From assembly GCA_001574975.1 (NCBI GenBank), contig KQ965739.1, positions 508,966-572,965 on the forward strand: DNA of 64,000 nucleotides. Direction: 5' to 3'. This DNA comes from Gonapodya prolifera JEL478. Taxonomy: Eukaryota; Monoblepharomycota; Monoblepharidomycetes; Monoblepharidales; Gonapodyaceae. Shown here piece by piece: positions 24,510 through 36,500 of this stretch. The notes beneath the pieces were generated by a model, which saw only the letters and a list, made by a program, of their open reading frames with translations, searched no databases and was not told the DNA's origin. The position numbers and the translations under genes are program-made. Numbering within the stretch: position 1 is the first letter of the stretch; each line of letters opens with the position of its first letter.

Positions 24510-24864
24510 TCACAATGTAGCTGTAAATGTAGAGTATTTCTTATCCTCATATAGAACATTTACTGACTTATGCGTTGAGGTAAATTGACCCTGAAAAAGG
24601 GAGCTTTGTTTGCCTAGAAATCTTCTTCTTTAGAATTGAGCTATAATTTCGTTTCATAATTATCATCCACACTAGACGCCACTTGTAACCACTCGTTTAC
24701 CCTGCAACTGGACACATTGCGCCACCGTCGTTAAGGTAAATTGAGACATGGATTGGGACCGTGCCTGCGACTGTGTCGATTGACGTTGCTCAAGTGGCAA
24801 TCGCCGTTGGTGCTAGTTTTCGCCCTACGCCTTCGCTTTTCTCTGTTTACCACGGATTGCTAGC

Positions 24865-25803
24865 ATGGGGGGTTGGTCAAGACCGCAAATGATGGTGAGC
24901 GTCTTCAACTTGGAAAGCCACATCCGCCACTGATCGTGACTCGTCCAGACGGTGCTTTTCTGCGTCGGGGCGCTACTTCTCTTTGGAGTCTGGTCGGCTC
25001 CGCGCTCTAGCGACTCGTCTCGCTCTATTCGCGCCGTCGACGTGGGGGTGGGATTAAATGTTGACGATTCGATGGAGGTGGTGTTGTTGAAGAAGAAACT
25101 GGAAGAGTACAAGCAAGCTGCGATAAAATGGCGCCGGATTGCGGGAAAGCAGGTCTGCGACAAAGACCTGCTCTGTTCGCAGAAGGACTCCGTTGGGCCT
25201 ACTGGTGGTTGGTGCTTGGAGCCCGCAGACAACCCAGATTGGTTCAAGGCGAAGTTCCACATGCTTCCTGATCCAACATTGTCTTCTGGTATTGTAAAAT
25301 ACCTGGGTGACAAACCCACGGTGTTGGTCGATATTGGAGCAGGAATTGGACAATATGGGATGTGGTTCAAGGAAAACAACGCAGTCAACATTCAATGGCA
25401 CGGATTTGATGGAGCCGAGAACGTGCACGAGTTCACAAATGGACTCGTTACGTGGACTGATGCGACGGATCCCTTGTTCGACATGATCCCCATCCGGGCA
25501 GACTGGGTCATGTCACTGGAAGTCGGTGAACACATTCCCCCTGAGAAAACAGACAATTTCCTCGATACCCTAGTTAGACACAGTCGAACTGGAGTTATCG
25601 TTAGTTGGGGTATTCCCGGACAACCCGGTCATGCCCACATCAACTGTCGGCCCAACTCGGAGATCATTGAACTCATGGCCCAGCGTGGATATATCCAGGA
25701 CAGCTGGACGAAGGAGTTCCAGAAGCATCTTCGAGATACATGCTCCTACTTTTGGCTTAAGGAAACGGTCATGGTGTTTAAGAGGGCTAAGCCATTGCAA
25801 TAG
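24865..25803 (+). CDS. Membrane-anchored SAM-dependent methyltransferase
   Basis: Two exons: 24865-24894 encodes MGGWSRPQMM and joins across a 54-base intron to 24949-25803. No ATG precedes the hydrophobic segment in exon 2, so this short first exon supplies the start. The hydrophobic stretch TVLFCVGALLLFGVWS is a signal anchor. Motif I is VLVDIGAGIGQYGMWF, followed by WHGFDGAENV as the acidic strand-2 end. SLEVGEHIPPEKTDNFLDTL is motif IV, and IVSWGIPGQPGHAHIN follows as in Methyltransf_23-like sugar or small-molecule methyltransferases. It ends MVFKRAKPLQ. By context it may O-methylate a glycan in the Golgi. About 290 residues is usual for the fold. Confidence 0.78.
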
Positions 25804-26191
25804 CTTTAGATAATTGTGTTTCAAAAGTAATTACACACGCGCTTTCACTTTGTCGTATCCATTTCCATGTCGACGATATTCAGAAGGGGGCTTTCTGAGA
25901 ATCGCTTCAGAAGTGAATCCACTTTTCGATTGTACAAACCGCTAGCGATAACGATTTTGAAAGCACTGGTTCAGCACTATGAATTAGTTCTTGGCTCCCA
26001 TTTCCAATGATAAAAGCATGTTATCCTTGCTTGAACATAAATTAATTTGGAAGTTCGAAAGATATTTATCGTGCACGTAGCCATGCAATCTCAAAGCAAC
26101 AAGGCAAATTGCTTAAATCTGTTTTCAAGGCAACGAAAATTGTCAAGTCATGTCGCAAACATCAGCTCATCTTCGTTTTTCACCTTTGCTA
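25804..26191. other. Intergenic region between convergent genes
   Basis: About 390 AT-rich bases between the 3' ends of two methyltransferase genes. It probably holds both polyadenylation regions; there are several AATAAA-like stretches (near 26036-26046). No gene was found. Confidence 0.4.
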
Positions 26192-27842
26192 TCAGTCCAC
26201 TGCACTAGTACGGACATTGGGTTTGTGTGCTGAGAACACCAAGGTTGAACGTTCTGTTCTTGTGGCACCTGCACCGAAACTCACGTGGTAATACTGAACA
26301 AAGCCAGATCTCTCAAAAAGGTCCATTATTTCGATCCAGCCACGGATGGCAGCAACGTCGGCATCAAGATCCGATCCGTCAGAACCCGGAGTCTGCTTCG
26401 AAACAACTATTGGGCTCTGCTTTTCCGCACTCTCTGGGGGGGTCCATTTTCTGTAGTGCTCCTTGAAGACATGCACTTCAAGAAGGACCTGCGCACTCAA
26501 ACACTTACAGAAGCCTCGCCAAGAAACAACAGTTGGTGTCTCACCTGCTCAACATTGTCCATCACACCATCATGGAAAGCACGTGCAAGAGCATCCCATT
26601 CGAAACCCTCGACATCCATTTTCAGAACGCTTATATGAGTGTGATTGAGGGCGCGCATCACATCGGAAAGTGTCCGAACCGGCCAATTCGATACTTCATG
26701 AGTTCTGAGCGTTGTTCCTTCAATTACGGCAGAAGTGGCAGCAATACCAACACCTATTGAAGAGGGTTGGTACTTTTTGCATTGGAAATAGTAATGGGCG
26801 CTATCTCACTCCAGAACCATTGATTTCGACCCCGGTAATGACTTTCCATGCTGAGCGATGGATCAAAACTAGGCCCAAGGAAGGGACGTGCCTCAAGAAG
26901 CCGGAAGTAATTTCAGCATGAAAACTCACGAGTGGGTTTCGCATCCTGTTCTCTCCCAGAACTCGTCTTCCCAGGTGAAATCCCAGTCCACTCCGAAACC
27001 ATACCTTGATGGGCCAACAGAGGGGTCAAGTTTGGACGACAAAAGACAAGCGACCGAGAAGCTTTCTCCAATAAAACCACTGACATGACACAGGGCGGCG
27101 CATTCCCAAGGTCCGCTTGGGAAGCAGCCTGGCCAGTTTCAATGTTGGTACGGACCGAGTCCGGTCCTTCAGGCGGTCGCTCAAAGGGCTCGGGTTGGCG
27201 CGACGGCCCTTTGTTCTGTTGGTCCAGAGCCCGAGAGATCCCAGAAGGGCGGAAAATGGATTTGGGAAGGTGTCTGGGGCGAAGTTTGTTGCTACGTTCT
27301 CCAATGGACGATGGCTGGGACTCCGAACTCTCAATTGATGGATTTAATGTATGTTGAGAAGAATGGCCGTTCTCTCTTTGCGTTTCCGTGCTTCTTCGTG
27401 TCTTGTGGTTTGTTGCCGGTTGGACTTTATATGCCATCCATGGTGGACCTCGAACATCCAATACATTCACCTCCTGCCAGCCATCAAAGCAGATAGGCCA
27501 ATTGCCATCACCACCGTGACCTTCAGCATGACCACCGAGGGAAAAGAGACGTTCGCATTTATATCGATTCTGCACAATTGAACAATTGAGTCAATCAATC
27601 AGGACTTCGGGAGATTGGAGGCATCGGTAGCAGCACCAGCAACAGCAGCAACGCACTCGATTAAAGGCGAAAAACAGGGCATGCACTGCACTGTGTATGT
27701 CCCACACGATATCGTTTGTGGTTTTGGATACTCCGGTTCCTGTTCTTTTGGTCCGGTAACCAAGAAAAATGAGGATTCCCGCCAAAATAAAGATCAGAGC
27801 AGTCAGGCTTCGCAATAGCCGTTTTGAATCAATGACAAACAT
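26192..27842 (-). CDS. METTL24-type (Methyltransf_22) methyltransferase, copy 1
   Basis: Six or so exons. Exon 1 (27842-27657) encodes a signal anchor (ALIFILAGILIFLGY). Exon 2 (27569-27085) opens NRYKCERLFSLGG and has GDGNWPICFDGW. A weak donor (AT|GTCAGT, 27084) joins to 27004, giving CVMYGFGVDWDFTWEDEF, the family's first conserved block. Then come GCETHSFDPSLSMESHYRGR, WPVRTLSDVM, the hallmark VLKMDVEGFEWDALARAF, and VLLEVHVFKEHYRKW. It ends SAHKPNV plus a short tail. The extra intron at 27084-27005 is absent from the copies at 27914 and 49464. Animal METTL24 is poorly characterised; a sugar O-methyltransferase role here is inferred. It is head-to-head with copy 2, with 71 bases between starts. 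Confidence 0.8.
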
Positions 27843-27913
27843 GGTCCGTTTCGGGCAAATCTGTGGTCATGATCACCCCGACTCATGCTTCGGACAAATG
27901 ATACAGTACTACA
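27843..27913. promoter_or_regulatory. 71-base bidirectional promoter between two METTL24-type paralogues
   Basis: The ATGs at 27842 (minus) and 27914 (plus) face away from each other with 71 bases between them. The genes are paralogues, so this looks like an inverted tandem duplication around a compact shared promoter. No TATA box is visible. Confidence 0.55.
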
Positions 27914-29446
27914 ATGCAGCACCGTTGCGCCACAATCTTCCTTGCAGCACTCGTCGGTGCAAGTGTCGTATTCAGCGTCGTATACATTCAGTCGCCGCAG
28001 CACAGGAAGATTCAATCGCACAAACATGACACGAACCACGACATTTTCGACCAATCCATCATATGGGACACAAACACTGCGCTCCGAGCTCTCCTTTATA
28101 AGCTGAATCGAGTAAGTGCACCATCATGGAAGTCATTATTGCCGCAGATAACTTACAATACCAACAGAATACTTACACGTGCGAACGCATGTTTTCGCTT
28201 GGGGGGTCGGCCAGCGGACACATGGGTGATGGCAATTGGCCTATTTGTTTCGACGGATGGGAAGAATACATTCCTTCTGGACCAAATGACCCTCCATGGC
28301 ACCATTTCCAAGTCAGATTTGATGACAATGGTCAACGGACACCGCTTCAACGACCCCTGTCGAGAAGAAGTACCGCGGGCAAGTTCTATCGCCCTTCTGG
28401 TGTTCACTTGGAACGAATCAAACGCAATAGGGGGCCGAACAGGCAGCCTGAACCCTTGGCTCGCCCGTTCGAAGGTCAAAAGCAAGACCAGGATGAGATG
28501 ACAATAATTGAAGGAGCTGTTGCGTCCCAGGAGGAACTTGGAAATAACCCCAGTTGTGCCATGTATGGTTTTGGTGTCGACTGGGATTTCACCTGGGAAG
28601 ACGAGTTTCATTCCATCACCGGCTGTGAGACGCACTCGTATGTAGTTGCACAGAACCTCCTTGTTACGGTAGATGATCGTTGACGCTTCCCGCAGGTTTG
28701 ATCCTTCCCTGGGAATGGAGAGTCACTATCGAGGGCGCAACCAGTGGTTTTGGAGTAAGTGGCCAGCCTGCTAAGGGGTTGAAAAGCGAACGTCCTGATC
28801 ATACAATACAGATATCGGTCTGTCGCACACAACCACGACAACCGTCGGAACAACTCTCCGAACAAAGCAGGTTTCTGATTGGGCCGTTTTCACTGTAGCA
28901 GACACGATCAGGATGCTGAATCACTCCTATCTTTCTGTCGTGAAAGTTGATGTGGAGGGATTTGAGTGGGATGCGTTGGCACGGGCTTTTAAAGATGGGG
29001 CAATGGATCGGGTAGAACAGGTATGCAAATGCGGTTTGGAATCGTCCCCCTTGTTGTCTTAGCTGTAGCTCTCGGTGCAAGGTTCTCCTCGAGGTGTGTT
29101 AATACCTCCAGCTCGGCATGAGCAGGACCGAGGGTTTGACTCCCCTTCTTCAACCAGGTGCACATGTGGAAACCTAATTTCCGCACCTGGTCTCCCGAAG
29201 AAACCTTGGATGTTCTGGGCAAAGATTTTGTTCAAAAGATCGCGCCAGAGTCTGCCGGCCACGAACAAGTCGTGCGGGGAATCCTCGGTTGGCTTCAGCT
29301 GCTCGATGAGTTTGAGAGGCATGGATTCCTTCAGGTGTGTTAAATGTAGCTCTTCTATTTTATTCGCGTTTGCCGCAAAGCTAAGGTCGATCTCTGTAGT
29401 ATTATCATCATACAAACCCCATGTCAACCATGGAGCGATGGGGTGA
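27914..29446 (+). CDS. METTL24-type (Methyltransf_22) methyltransferase, copy 2
   Basis: Paralogue of the gene at 26192-27842. Exon 1 (27914-28111) gives the anchor IFLAALVGASVVFSVVYI. Exon 2 (28168-28637) has NTYTCERMFSLGG, GDGNWPICFDGW and CAMYGFGVDWDFTWEDEF. Exon 3 (28696-28754) is FDPSLGMESHYRGRNQWFW. The next exon, ending at 29020, has VVKVDVEGFEWDALARAF. A 12-base exon (29082-29093, VLLE) is then needed to join the VHMWKPNF exon starting at 29158. The 3' end is least certain: a 46-base intron (29335-29380) would lead to VVLSSYKPHV and a stop at 29446, matching the SAHKPNV and LAHKPHV ends of the paralogues. That junction loses a few residues found in the others. Without that splice the protein stops at 29343. 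Confidence 0.75.
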
Positions 29447-29612
29447 TGACTTAGGTGGGAACATTCTGTTCTGCGCAATGGTAATTGGACAACCTCAAAG
29501 CTGAAACTCTGCTGCCATTAAGATGTAAATAATGTTCCTTGTTGCTTTGAAGTAGCTTTCGTACGTCATCCAACACGAGTGCAATAATATAATAAACCGT
29601 GATGCGCAATGT

Positions 29613-32600
29613 CTAAACAACACACGATATGCGATAACGTGACAATACTTTATCTATGGATGCCGCCTTGTCAAAAAAAGTGTTCGCCTCCTTGCATTGA
29701 CCCCCAATAGCCCTAGCAACTGCAAGTCGGTGGTACGGCTGCCAGTTTTTAGGGTCCTTGTTAGTTTCCACCGCTTTCTGATAATATCGCCCTGCCATCG
29801 ACAAATCTTTCAGTCCTTCGTGATACATCCCGAGCCACAGGTTCAGCATGCTGTCTTCCGGATGCTTTCGAAGCTTCGCTTTCAAGACATCCACCGTTTT
29901 ACGGTTTATTTCTTGTATGATAATCTGATGATTGTCCAATGTTTCCCTCGCTGGATAGAGGTCTGGATGCAATGTTTGCAACATCGGGACAACTTCAGCG
30001 AAGTTTTGCATATCCCGTTGCATTGACTTGGACTTGTATCGATAGTACAGAAGAAAGTCATTCGCTTTGAAGACCTTCAGGGGATCACGGAAGAGTGCAG
30101 CAAGCGAAATCCAAAGATTCCCTGTGAAATGCGGATGTTAATAAACAGCCCTTGTAAGTCATAAACGAGATTTAAAACCTACAATCTTCATTGCCCCAAG
30201 GTAATATTCTAAAATCCATTCATTTCATATTATTCTTGGGTCTTTATGACCATGAATTAAAAGAGTAGACTCACTCAGTGTACCCCCCAACCGTTGCCCA
30301 GTCATCCTTCCTGTAAACCGTGTTGACCGGAAATAATCCCGCATAAAGAAGGCCATCGAACGTATACTATGAGTAGACGGGAGTTTTACGAATAGCACAT
30401 AAACAGAAGCACCCGGGCACGAAAATGACGTACACTTGGTATGTGCCACTGATAATCAGATTCACCGAAGAACTGCTGGTTGGCGTAAATCATCCGCAAA
30501 TTTGGACTGCCATAGATTGCTCTTGCAACATGTAAGAAGTAGTTGCGATGGATGTAGTCATCTGCATCGAGTGCACAAATCCACTTTCCGCTTGCCCTTT
30601 CAATGGCGTAGTTACGAGCGGAAGATAATCCACCGTTGGGCTTGTCCAGTGCTTGAATTCGAAGGTGTGGATTCTCTTGTTGATACTCTTGTGCGACCTC
30701 GAGACAAGTATCTGGACTTCCGTCGCTAACAATTATCAATTCCCAGTTCGAATAAGATTGAGTGAGAACGCTATTGAGCGCTTGGCGGAGAAAATGACCT
30801 TGTTTGTAACACGGTACGATCACGGAAATAAATGGCTATGCGAGACGTCCATTAGGAATAGTTTCCAAATGTTCGAAAACAAACCCACCAAATCTTCAAC
30901 TTCCAGCGTCTTTTTATCATACCGAACGGACTCGTTAAGTAAAACCAGCGACCCAATTGCTATTGCCACCACTGTTGCGAGACCCTTGACAAAAGACCAA
31001 TCCGACAGAGATTTCCTTATGACTGGCCATTTCGCCCTGTAACCTCGGCCCAGACTGCAAAGCATCTGCGCCAAATAGATCAAGAGACAGTAGGCAGGGT
31101 ACCTGTTAATAGGTAAGCAAAATATATGGGGACATCAATTGGAAGGGAAAGAGCAAAGTTTACCTGAAATACCACAAAGTTCGTGGATGATAAACGTAGG
31201 TAAATTTAACTGGTGAGGCATCCAAGATTAAACACGCATGACAATGAGAGCGGACCGACTTGCCACCAACCGTGATCAAATACGCTGTTATCGTGCCACC
31301 GAACACGTTCGGTGTTGGGTTTCGCTTCACTGCTCGCAGATGCTCTTGGTAGAGACCCATCGATCTTGCCAACGGGATCGTCACATTGTTTCGTCCATTC
31401 CACAATGATATTGTGTCGAGGAACCATCATCTTAACCCGTGATTCACCGTTCCTAATGCACAAATGATGTGCTGTCACAAGAGTACCATGCTCCACGCGG
31501 CAGTATTCCAAGTGCGCTAAAAAGAGAATCGATGTATTCCTAATCGAAGTGCTGGCTTCGAAAGGGTAAACACTATCCCGTAAAAGAAAAGTAATGGCGT
31601 TTGTGGTAGGCGTGAGAATGATAGCTGATTTGCTCGGTGGGTCCTTGTGCCCATCTATGACCCGGACATCGCTAACTGCTAGGTCAGTCTGTTTAGCGAT
31701 TGAGTAGAACTTGTAGGGTCCAGAGGACGCTAAGTGTGAGGACGGATCGTCTACTGTAGTTGAAACAACGACGGGCTGTTTTCCAGGAAGGGCAATTTCC
31801 ACAGATAATGGAGTTGTGATCGAGAATGAGCTCATAGCTTTTGCTGTTATCAATCAGGGCAGAGAGGTGATACGCGCACCGCTCCAAAAGGTGAAACGCA
31901 AACGCACCTGCTTCCATTATTACTTCGTCATGTGACAACGCTTTGGTCCATACCTTCACCTCGGAAAGTCGTTGCACTTCATAGCTTGTCCAGCGGTCAA
32001 CTTGAGCCACGAGCATTCTTTCTAACAATAGTCTATAGGGATACGAGAACACAAAGAGCTCCATCCCATTATAGTAAACGCGACCAAGTTTTGATACACC
32101 ATCAATGACCACTGCAATGTGCATGTCGGGAGGTTGCTCGTCGAGGATGGATATTCGAATGTTTCCCCACACTTCATCATAGTATCCATGATTTATCGCT
32201 ATCTCGAGATAGCAGACACCATCACCATCAGGAGCACATCGCAGTCCTATATTGCGACCTTCGAATAAGTCTATCCTGATGATTGGCGTGATCGAGTCCC
32301 ACAGTTTACTCCGGAACTGATTTAACCCCCCAAACCACGTGACCGAAAGCTTGGTGACTTCAGCATACTCAAGGGCACCTTCCGTTGGATGAAAATTGAA
32401 TGGAACGGTTATGTTGACCTGAGTACCCTCGGGAGATTCAATCTGCAAACTCCGCTCAAGAAGCGAAGTACGATATGAGCCACTAATTGTTGCGTGGTGC
32501 TGTAACTTTGACCGGTCTTGTATCCTGGATGAATCGGGGTGGAGGAAGTCGAGGTCCAATACCAGAGTAGCCGTCGGAAGAAGGCGAGCGCAAAGCTGCG

Positions 32601-34787
32601 AACTCGCGTCAGCCCATGCTATTACTTCATTCAGTGACGTTAACGGTGGCTTCGATTGCCGGCTCAAGGCTAGTTTATGTGCATATTGCAGACTTATCGA
32701 TACTTCAAGAGCAGTAAGCCATCCACTCACGTTTGCTGAGCTCATTTATGGCTGGCATTCGGAGAGCCACATCAAAAACTGCAACTGCATCAAGCTTCCC
32801 AACGAAATCGTGAACTCGGGACTGGCCCATATCAAACTCCGAAGGGGCTCGAACTCCAAGCCAGAGACCGTGAACATCGTCGGTTCGAGTCAATTTGTTG
32901 CAGCCGATTATCGCACCATCAAGATAAAGACAGTGTTTTCCAAGGTCACCGGAGAATGAAAGTGTGACATGGTGCCATGTATTCGTTGTCAAGTGGCGAT
33001 TACTAGTCACGGAGCTTCATCAGAATAGGAAACCTGGGAAGATCGAGAGCTACTTGCCTGTCTGCCCAAAAGTCAATCGGCGCCAACATCCCAGGCTTCC
33101 ACTCCCGCATTTCGTTCTTAACGGTGAGCTCAACAACGCTACTCCATCGACCACCCACTCTGCGGGTGCTCAAGCTAATCCTTCCCCATTTCGTCTCGAT
33201 GGACAAGAGGTCCCGATCCGCTTCAATTTTGTCTGTCAGTTTACACCACAAGGACACCGTCAGGGACTCGGTGGAGAGAGGTGGATCGAAAGGTATAAAG
33301 CCGTAGAGTCCAGACTGTCCATCGAACGACAAACTGCCCTCCTCCAATGCTGGCGATGAACGCAATGGGGCTGTGTCTGGTCGGCGGGAGAACTGACCCA
33401 GTGCACTACGGAGGATACCATCATTGTGTCGGTTTGAAGAGTCATATAGGATTGTGGAGGATTGTTCGTCGAACGTCCACATCCCAACAAGGTGATCCTG
33501 CTGCGACACTGGCTCCAACTGAGTGCAAGCGCCAGGTTGTTGGCTTCCTGTTTTGTTCTGACCCTGGAAAGAGAGCTTTGAGGGCCTATCTGAACTGCCG
33601 CCTGCTTTCGTAACTTCTGGGGCAATGCTCAGTGTCTGTCCCACGTCGAACAGTAAGTAGCGTATCAAACAAGTCAGACTTGTGTCCAGACTCTGAATGG
33701 TATCCAAACTTGTCTGTGCCCAAAACATACTCCTTGATAGGTGTTGGTGCAGCTTTATTGCCAAGTGACCGCTGTAGTCATAGGCACGTTTAAGGTACAT
33801 CGCAACCAATGGTTCGCGCAACGCTGGCGGCCACACAAGTGTATCCCTATCCATAATTTTGATGTGTTTGTGTAACTGACGAGCGACGCTCCCGGGAAGG
33901 CGAAGAAACGTAATCGGTGACTCTCCTTCGAAGACTGAATCCGTTACCTTGGACAACCAATCTCTGGCAACGTAGGAATTGCGCGCAGCAAGCATGATGG
34001 AGGTTGGAGTGCCATCTTCATTATCTGGTGGCACAATTGTTAGAACGTGCGAGAGACTAAACCTCAAATATGTCTCACCTTCGCCTATGACGAACTCCTC
34101 GTGAAGCAACCCAGTCAAAGGTTTGACGACGAGCACATCACTGTCCATAACAACCCCGCCAAGCTCATATAAAACTGAAAGTTTGAGGTGTGTGAGCCTC
34201 TCTTCTGTGCTGACCGCTGATGACCACGACGAGCCGCCACCGGGATACTTTCGCCGCCAGTTGGGCAGGACTTCCACTTTCATGGTGTACTCGCTCGTTG
34301 CCCTGTCCCACCAAGGTCCAGACAGTTTATATGGTGCGTAGACGGTGAAAGAAGTGGGTCGCACAACCCGAAATGTGATAGCAAGAGCAACGTAATTTTC
34401 CAGACTGAACGCGCCTCCAGAGTGCAACTCGTCAGAAAATCCATGGAAAAAGTGAATGGAGAGAGGTATTTGGGCTCGAGGAAGGGCGTCATTTTCTTGT
34501 GCCTGAGTTAGCTGGCCGTTCCGAACAAGGTTTGTGTCTGTCTCTTTTGGCGAAGGGGGATTGACAACCTCCCGCTTCGTGTGGCCATCTACAGTCACTT
34601 CTCCAAGTTGCGACGCTGACAGTACGCCCTCAGAGCGTTTCACAAGGGTAGGAATGTGCGGTGTTGAAGGACTGCGCCGCTCGATGTCAGCTGAGAGGAC
34701 AAGCGAGGGGGCGACGATGAGTGAAACAACCAAGATCAGAGCGATTGCAGTCCCAGACGAGGGACGCAAGCGTGGCGGTCTCCGCAT
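29613..34787 (-). CDS. Giant dual glycosyltransferase: GT32-like, two LamG/ConA-like lectin domains, membrane segment, GT2, TPR-like tail
   Basis: About 1500 residues in about eight exons. From the ATG at 34787 there is an anchor (IALILVVSLIVAPSLVLS). A GT32-like domain follows: IPLSIHFFHGFSDELHSGG and YELGGVVMDSDVLVVKPL, with DSD as the DXD motif. Next is a LamG/concanavalin-type lectin domain (LVGMWTFDEQSSTILYDSSN, SLSFDGQSG, TWHHVTLSFSGDLGKHCLYL), then a second, more divergent one (VLDLDF, HHATISGSY). Two hydrophobic stretches around 31180-30950 precede a GT2 domain: ISVIVPCYKQGHFLRQALNS, NGGLSSARN, the metal site CALDADDYIHR, and NEDWNLWISLAAL, formed across two introns. The end has helical TPR-like repeats (MLNLWLGMYHEGLKDLSMAG). 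One intron (33057-33003) uses a GC donor. An intron near 31260-31208 is unclear, so a split into two genes cannot be excluded. The frame is open to 34868 but has no earlier ATG. Confidence 0.7.
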
Positions 34788-35164
34788 TGGGCGACTCCCG
34801 GTTTTGGCCAGTGGGTCCGGCCGGGAGAATACGGTATTTTGCCCATTGCTAACGCCACAAACTCTCACTGACTGTTCCCATGGTGTGGCTGATTGCGTGG
34901 ACAGCAGAACTTTAAATTACGAAGAGGGTACTCACTTCAAAGACATGCAAATTGCATGGGCCATACTTGCCGACGTTATCGATGCCCAGCGGCACTGCAC
35001 CACCTGTCAACCTGTCATCCCAGTGAAGAAGGCTGTTGACGACAACGGACAGCGGCAGACAACTATTGTTTGATTCTACATATCGTAATTCATTGGTTCG
35101 TAGAAATGGATAAGAAGAATGTGCCACAATCACATTTTCATACCTCGATCGGCGCCTGGGAACC

Positions 35165-36500
35165 ATTTGATTCATCAGAACCACCATATTCCTGTTTGAT
35201 TCAAGGCGCAATCCCACGTGGAGGGACACGTTGAGCAGCGTGGTGGCTCAGTTGCAACTCCCCCTTTCTAAAGATGGATCTTCGTGGACGGACAACCCGC
35301 TTTGGACGGGCGCCACTCATCACGGTCATAACGATTGCTGTTCTGATAGTGGGAGGAGTTTTTTTGACTGGACGCTCTCCCCATCGGGGCATTTCGATTG
35401 CCGTTGTTGGAGAAGACTGGTCACCCAACACTCCCCTGTGAGCTCTACCAAGCGTAGCGACAAAGTCTTTTGTGCCTGCGTCGCTAATATACTCTGTTAT
35501 GGAACTCCCAATGTAATCATTCGCCGCCATCGGACTGTTGTAATGCTTCCCTTCGTCGCCATCCGGCTGTTGTAATGCTACCAAGGTTCTTCCAAAACCT
35601 CGGGCGGTACTATGAAACTCTACGGAAACTGCAAAAAGGGCTGGATAAAGCGGCAGGAGGGCGACAGGGGGTGATTGGAAACATTGCTTGCGAGTATTCG
35701 GCTGAGAAACATTCTCTGACCGAGTGCGGTGAGATAAACTTCATTCTGTTAGGGCTTCCCAGTCAAGTGTACTACTATGCTCGAGCTGCAGCAGCGTCGC
35801 ATGTGAAAACCATTTGTGAGGTTGGGTACGGCGCAGGTCACAGGTATGTCTGGTGTGGTCTTCCGTTGTTGCAGACGTGTAACCCGTTTTCTTGACGACT
35901 GTCAGTTCCGTTCTCTATCTAACAATGAATCCAAAAGCTCATCTTTACAGCTTTGACATATTCCCTGTGACAAGCGGTTCACAATCGGAGGTGTTAGAGA
36001 ATCAAAATCTCTTCCAGGTATGGCAATTTCGATTTCGACAACATCTCAAAACATGAGTTCATAGCTCCTTGAAAAAGTCAGTATCATTGAAGTACATTCG
36101 TGAATATCATGGTTCTCGCTTCACCGCTGTCAGTGGAGACTCCAATACCTCTATTCCCGAGTTTGCACGGAAGCATCCTCATACCAAGTGTGACCTCATC
36201 TCGATTGATGGGTAAGTTGCGTAATGGTCAAGATGAGCTCGCTACATTTTGACTGTTGTACCTGCAGTGCCCACATACCACCGCAACCGTTCTTCGATAT
36301 ACTCCATTTCCGGGCGCTTGCCAGACCGGAATCAATAATGGTATTGGATGACATGGAGTTTCTCCATCCTGAACTACAAAGGGCTGTCAAAGAGGGTTTC
36401 GCAAAGGAACGAGAGTGCTTGCGTGGGGAAGCATTCACCGATCGCGAATTTGCGAACGTCGAGTACTACACTTCATATGTAAAAGCCGGGTATGTTGTCA
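35165..36500 (+). repeat. Inverted duplication, left arm
   Basis: This stretch is closely similar to the reverse complement of 38275-39605. Shared parts include the upstream sequence before the ATG, five exons, and the introns (for example the first intron starting GTGAGCTCT and its CGCCGCCATC). Similarity ends abruptly about ten bases after the donor at 36490. The left arm has an internal repeat of a roughly 23-base unit within the first intron. Identity is high by eye but was not computed. Confidence 0.75.

Noticed and set aside
27005-27084. Treating METTL24-type copy 1 as broken because its first conserved block is interrupted
   Set aside because: A donor AT|GTCAGT and an acceptor AAG restore CVMYGFGVDWDF exactly as in the other copies, so this is an extra intron rather than damage.
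29041-29160. A possible tRNA (B-box-like GGGTTTGACTCCC)
   Set aside because: No matching A box or acceptor stem could be folded by eye, and the stretch is explained as introns flanking the 12-base exon of the methyltransferase gene.
34912-35229. A 105-codon minus-strand frame between the giant GT gene and the methyltransferase
   Set aside because: No motif, no anchor and no splice partner; it lies in the divergent promoter region, part of which is copied in the inverted duplication.
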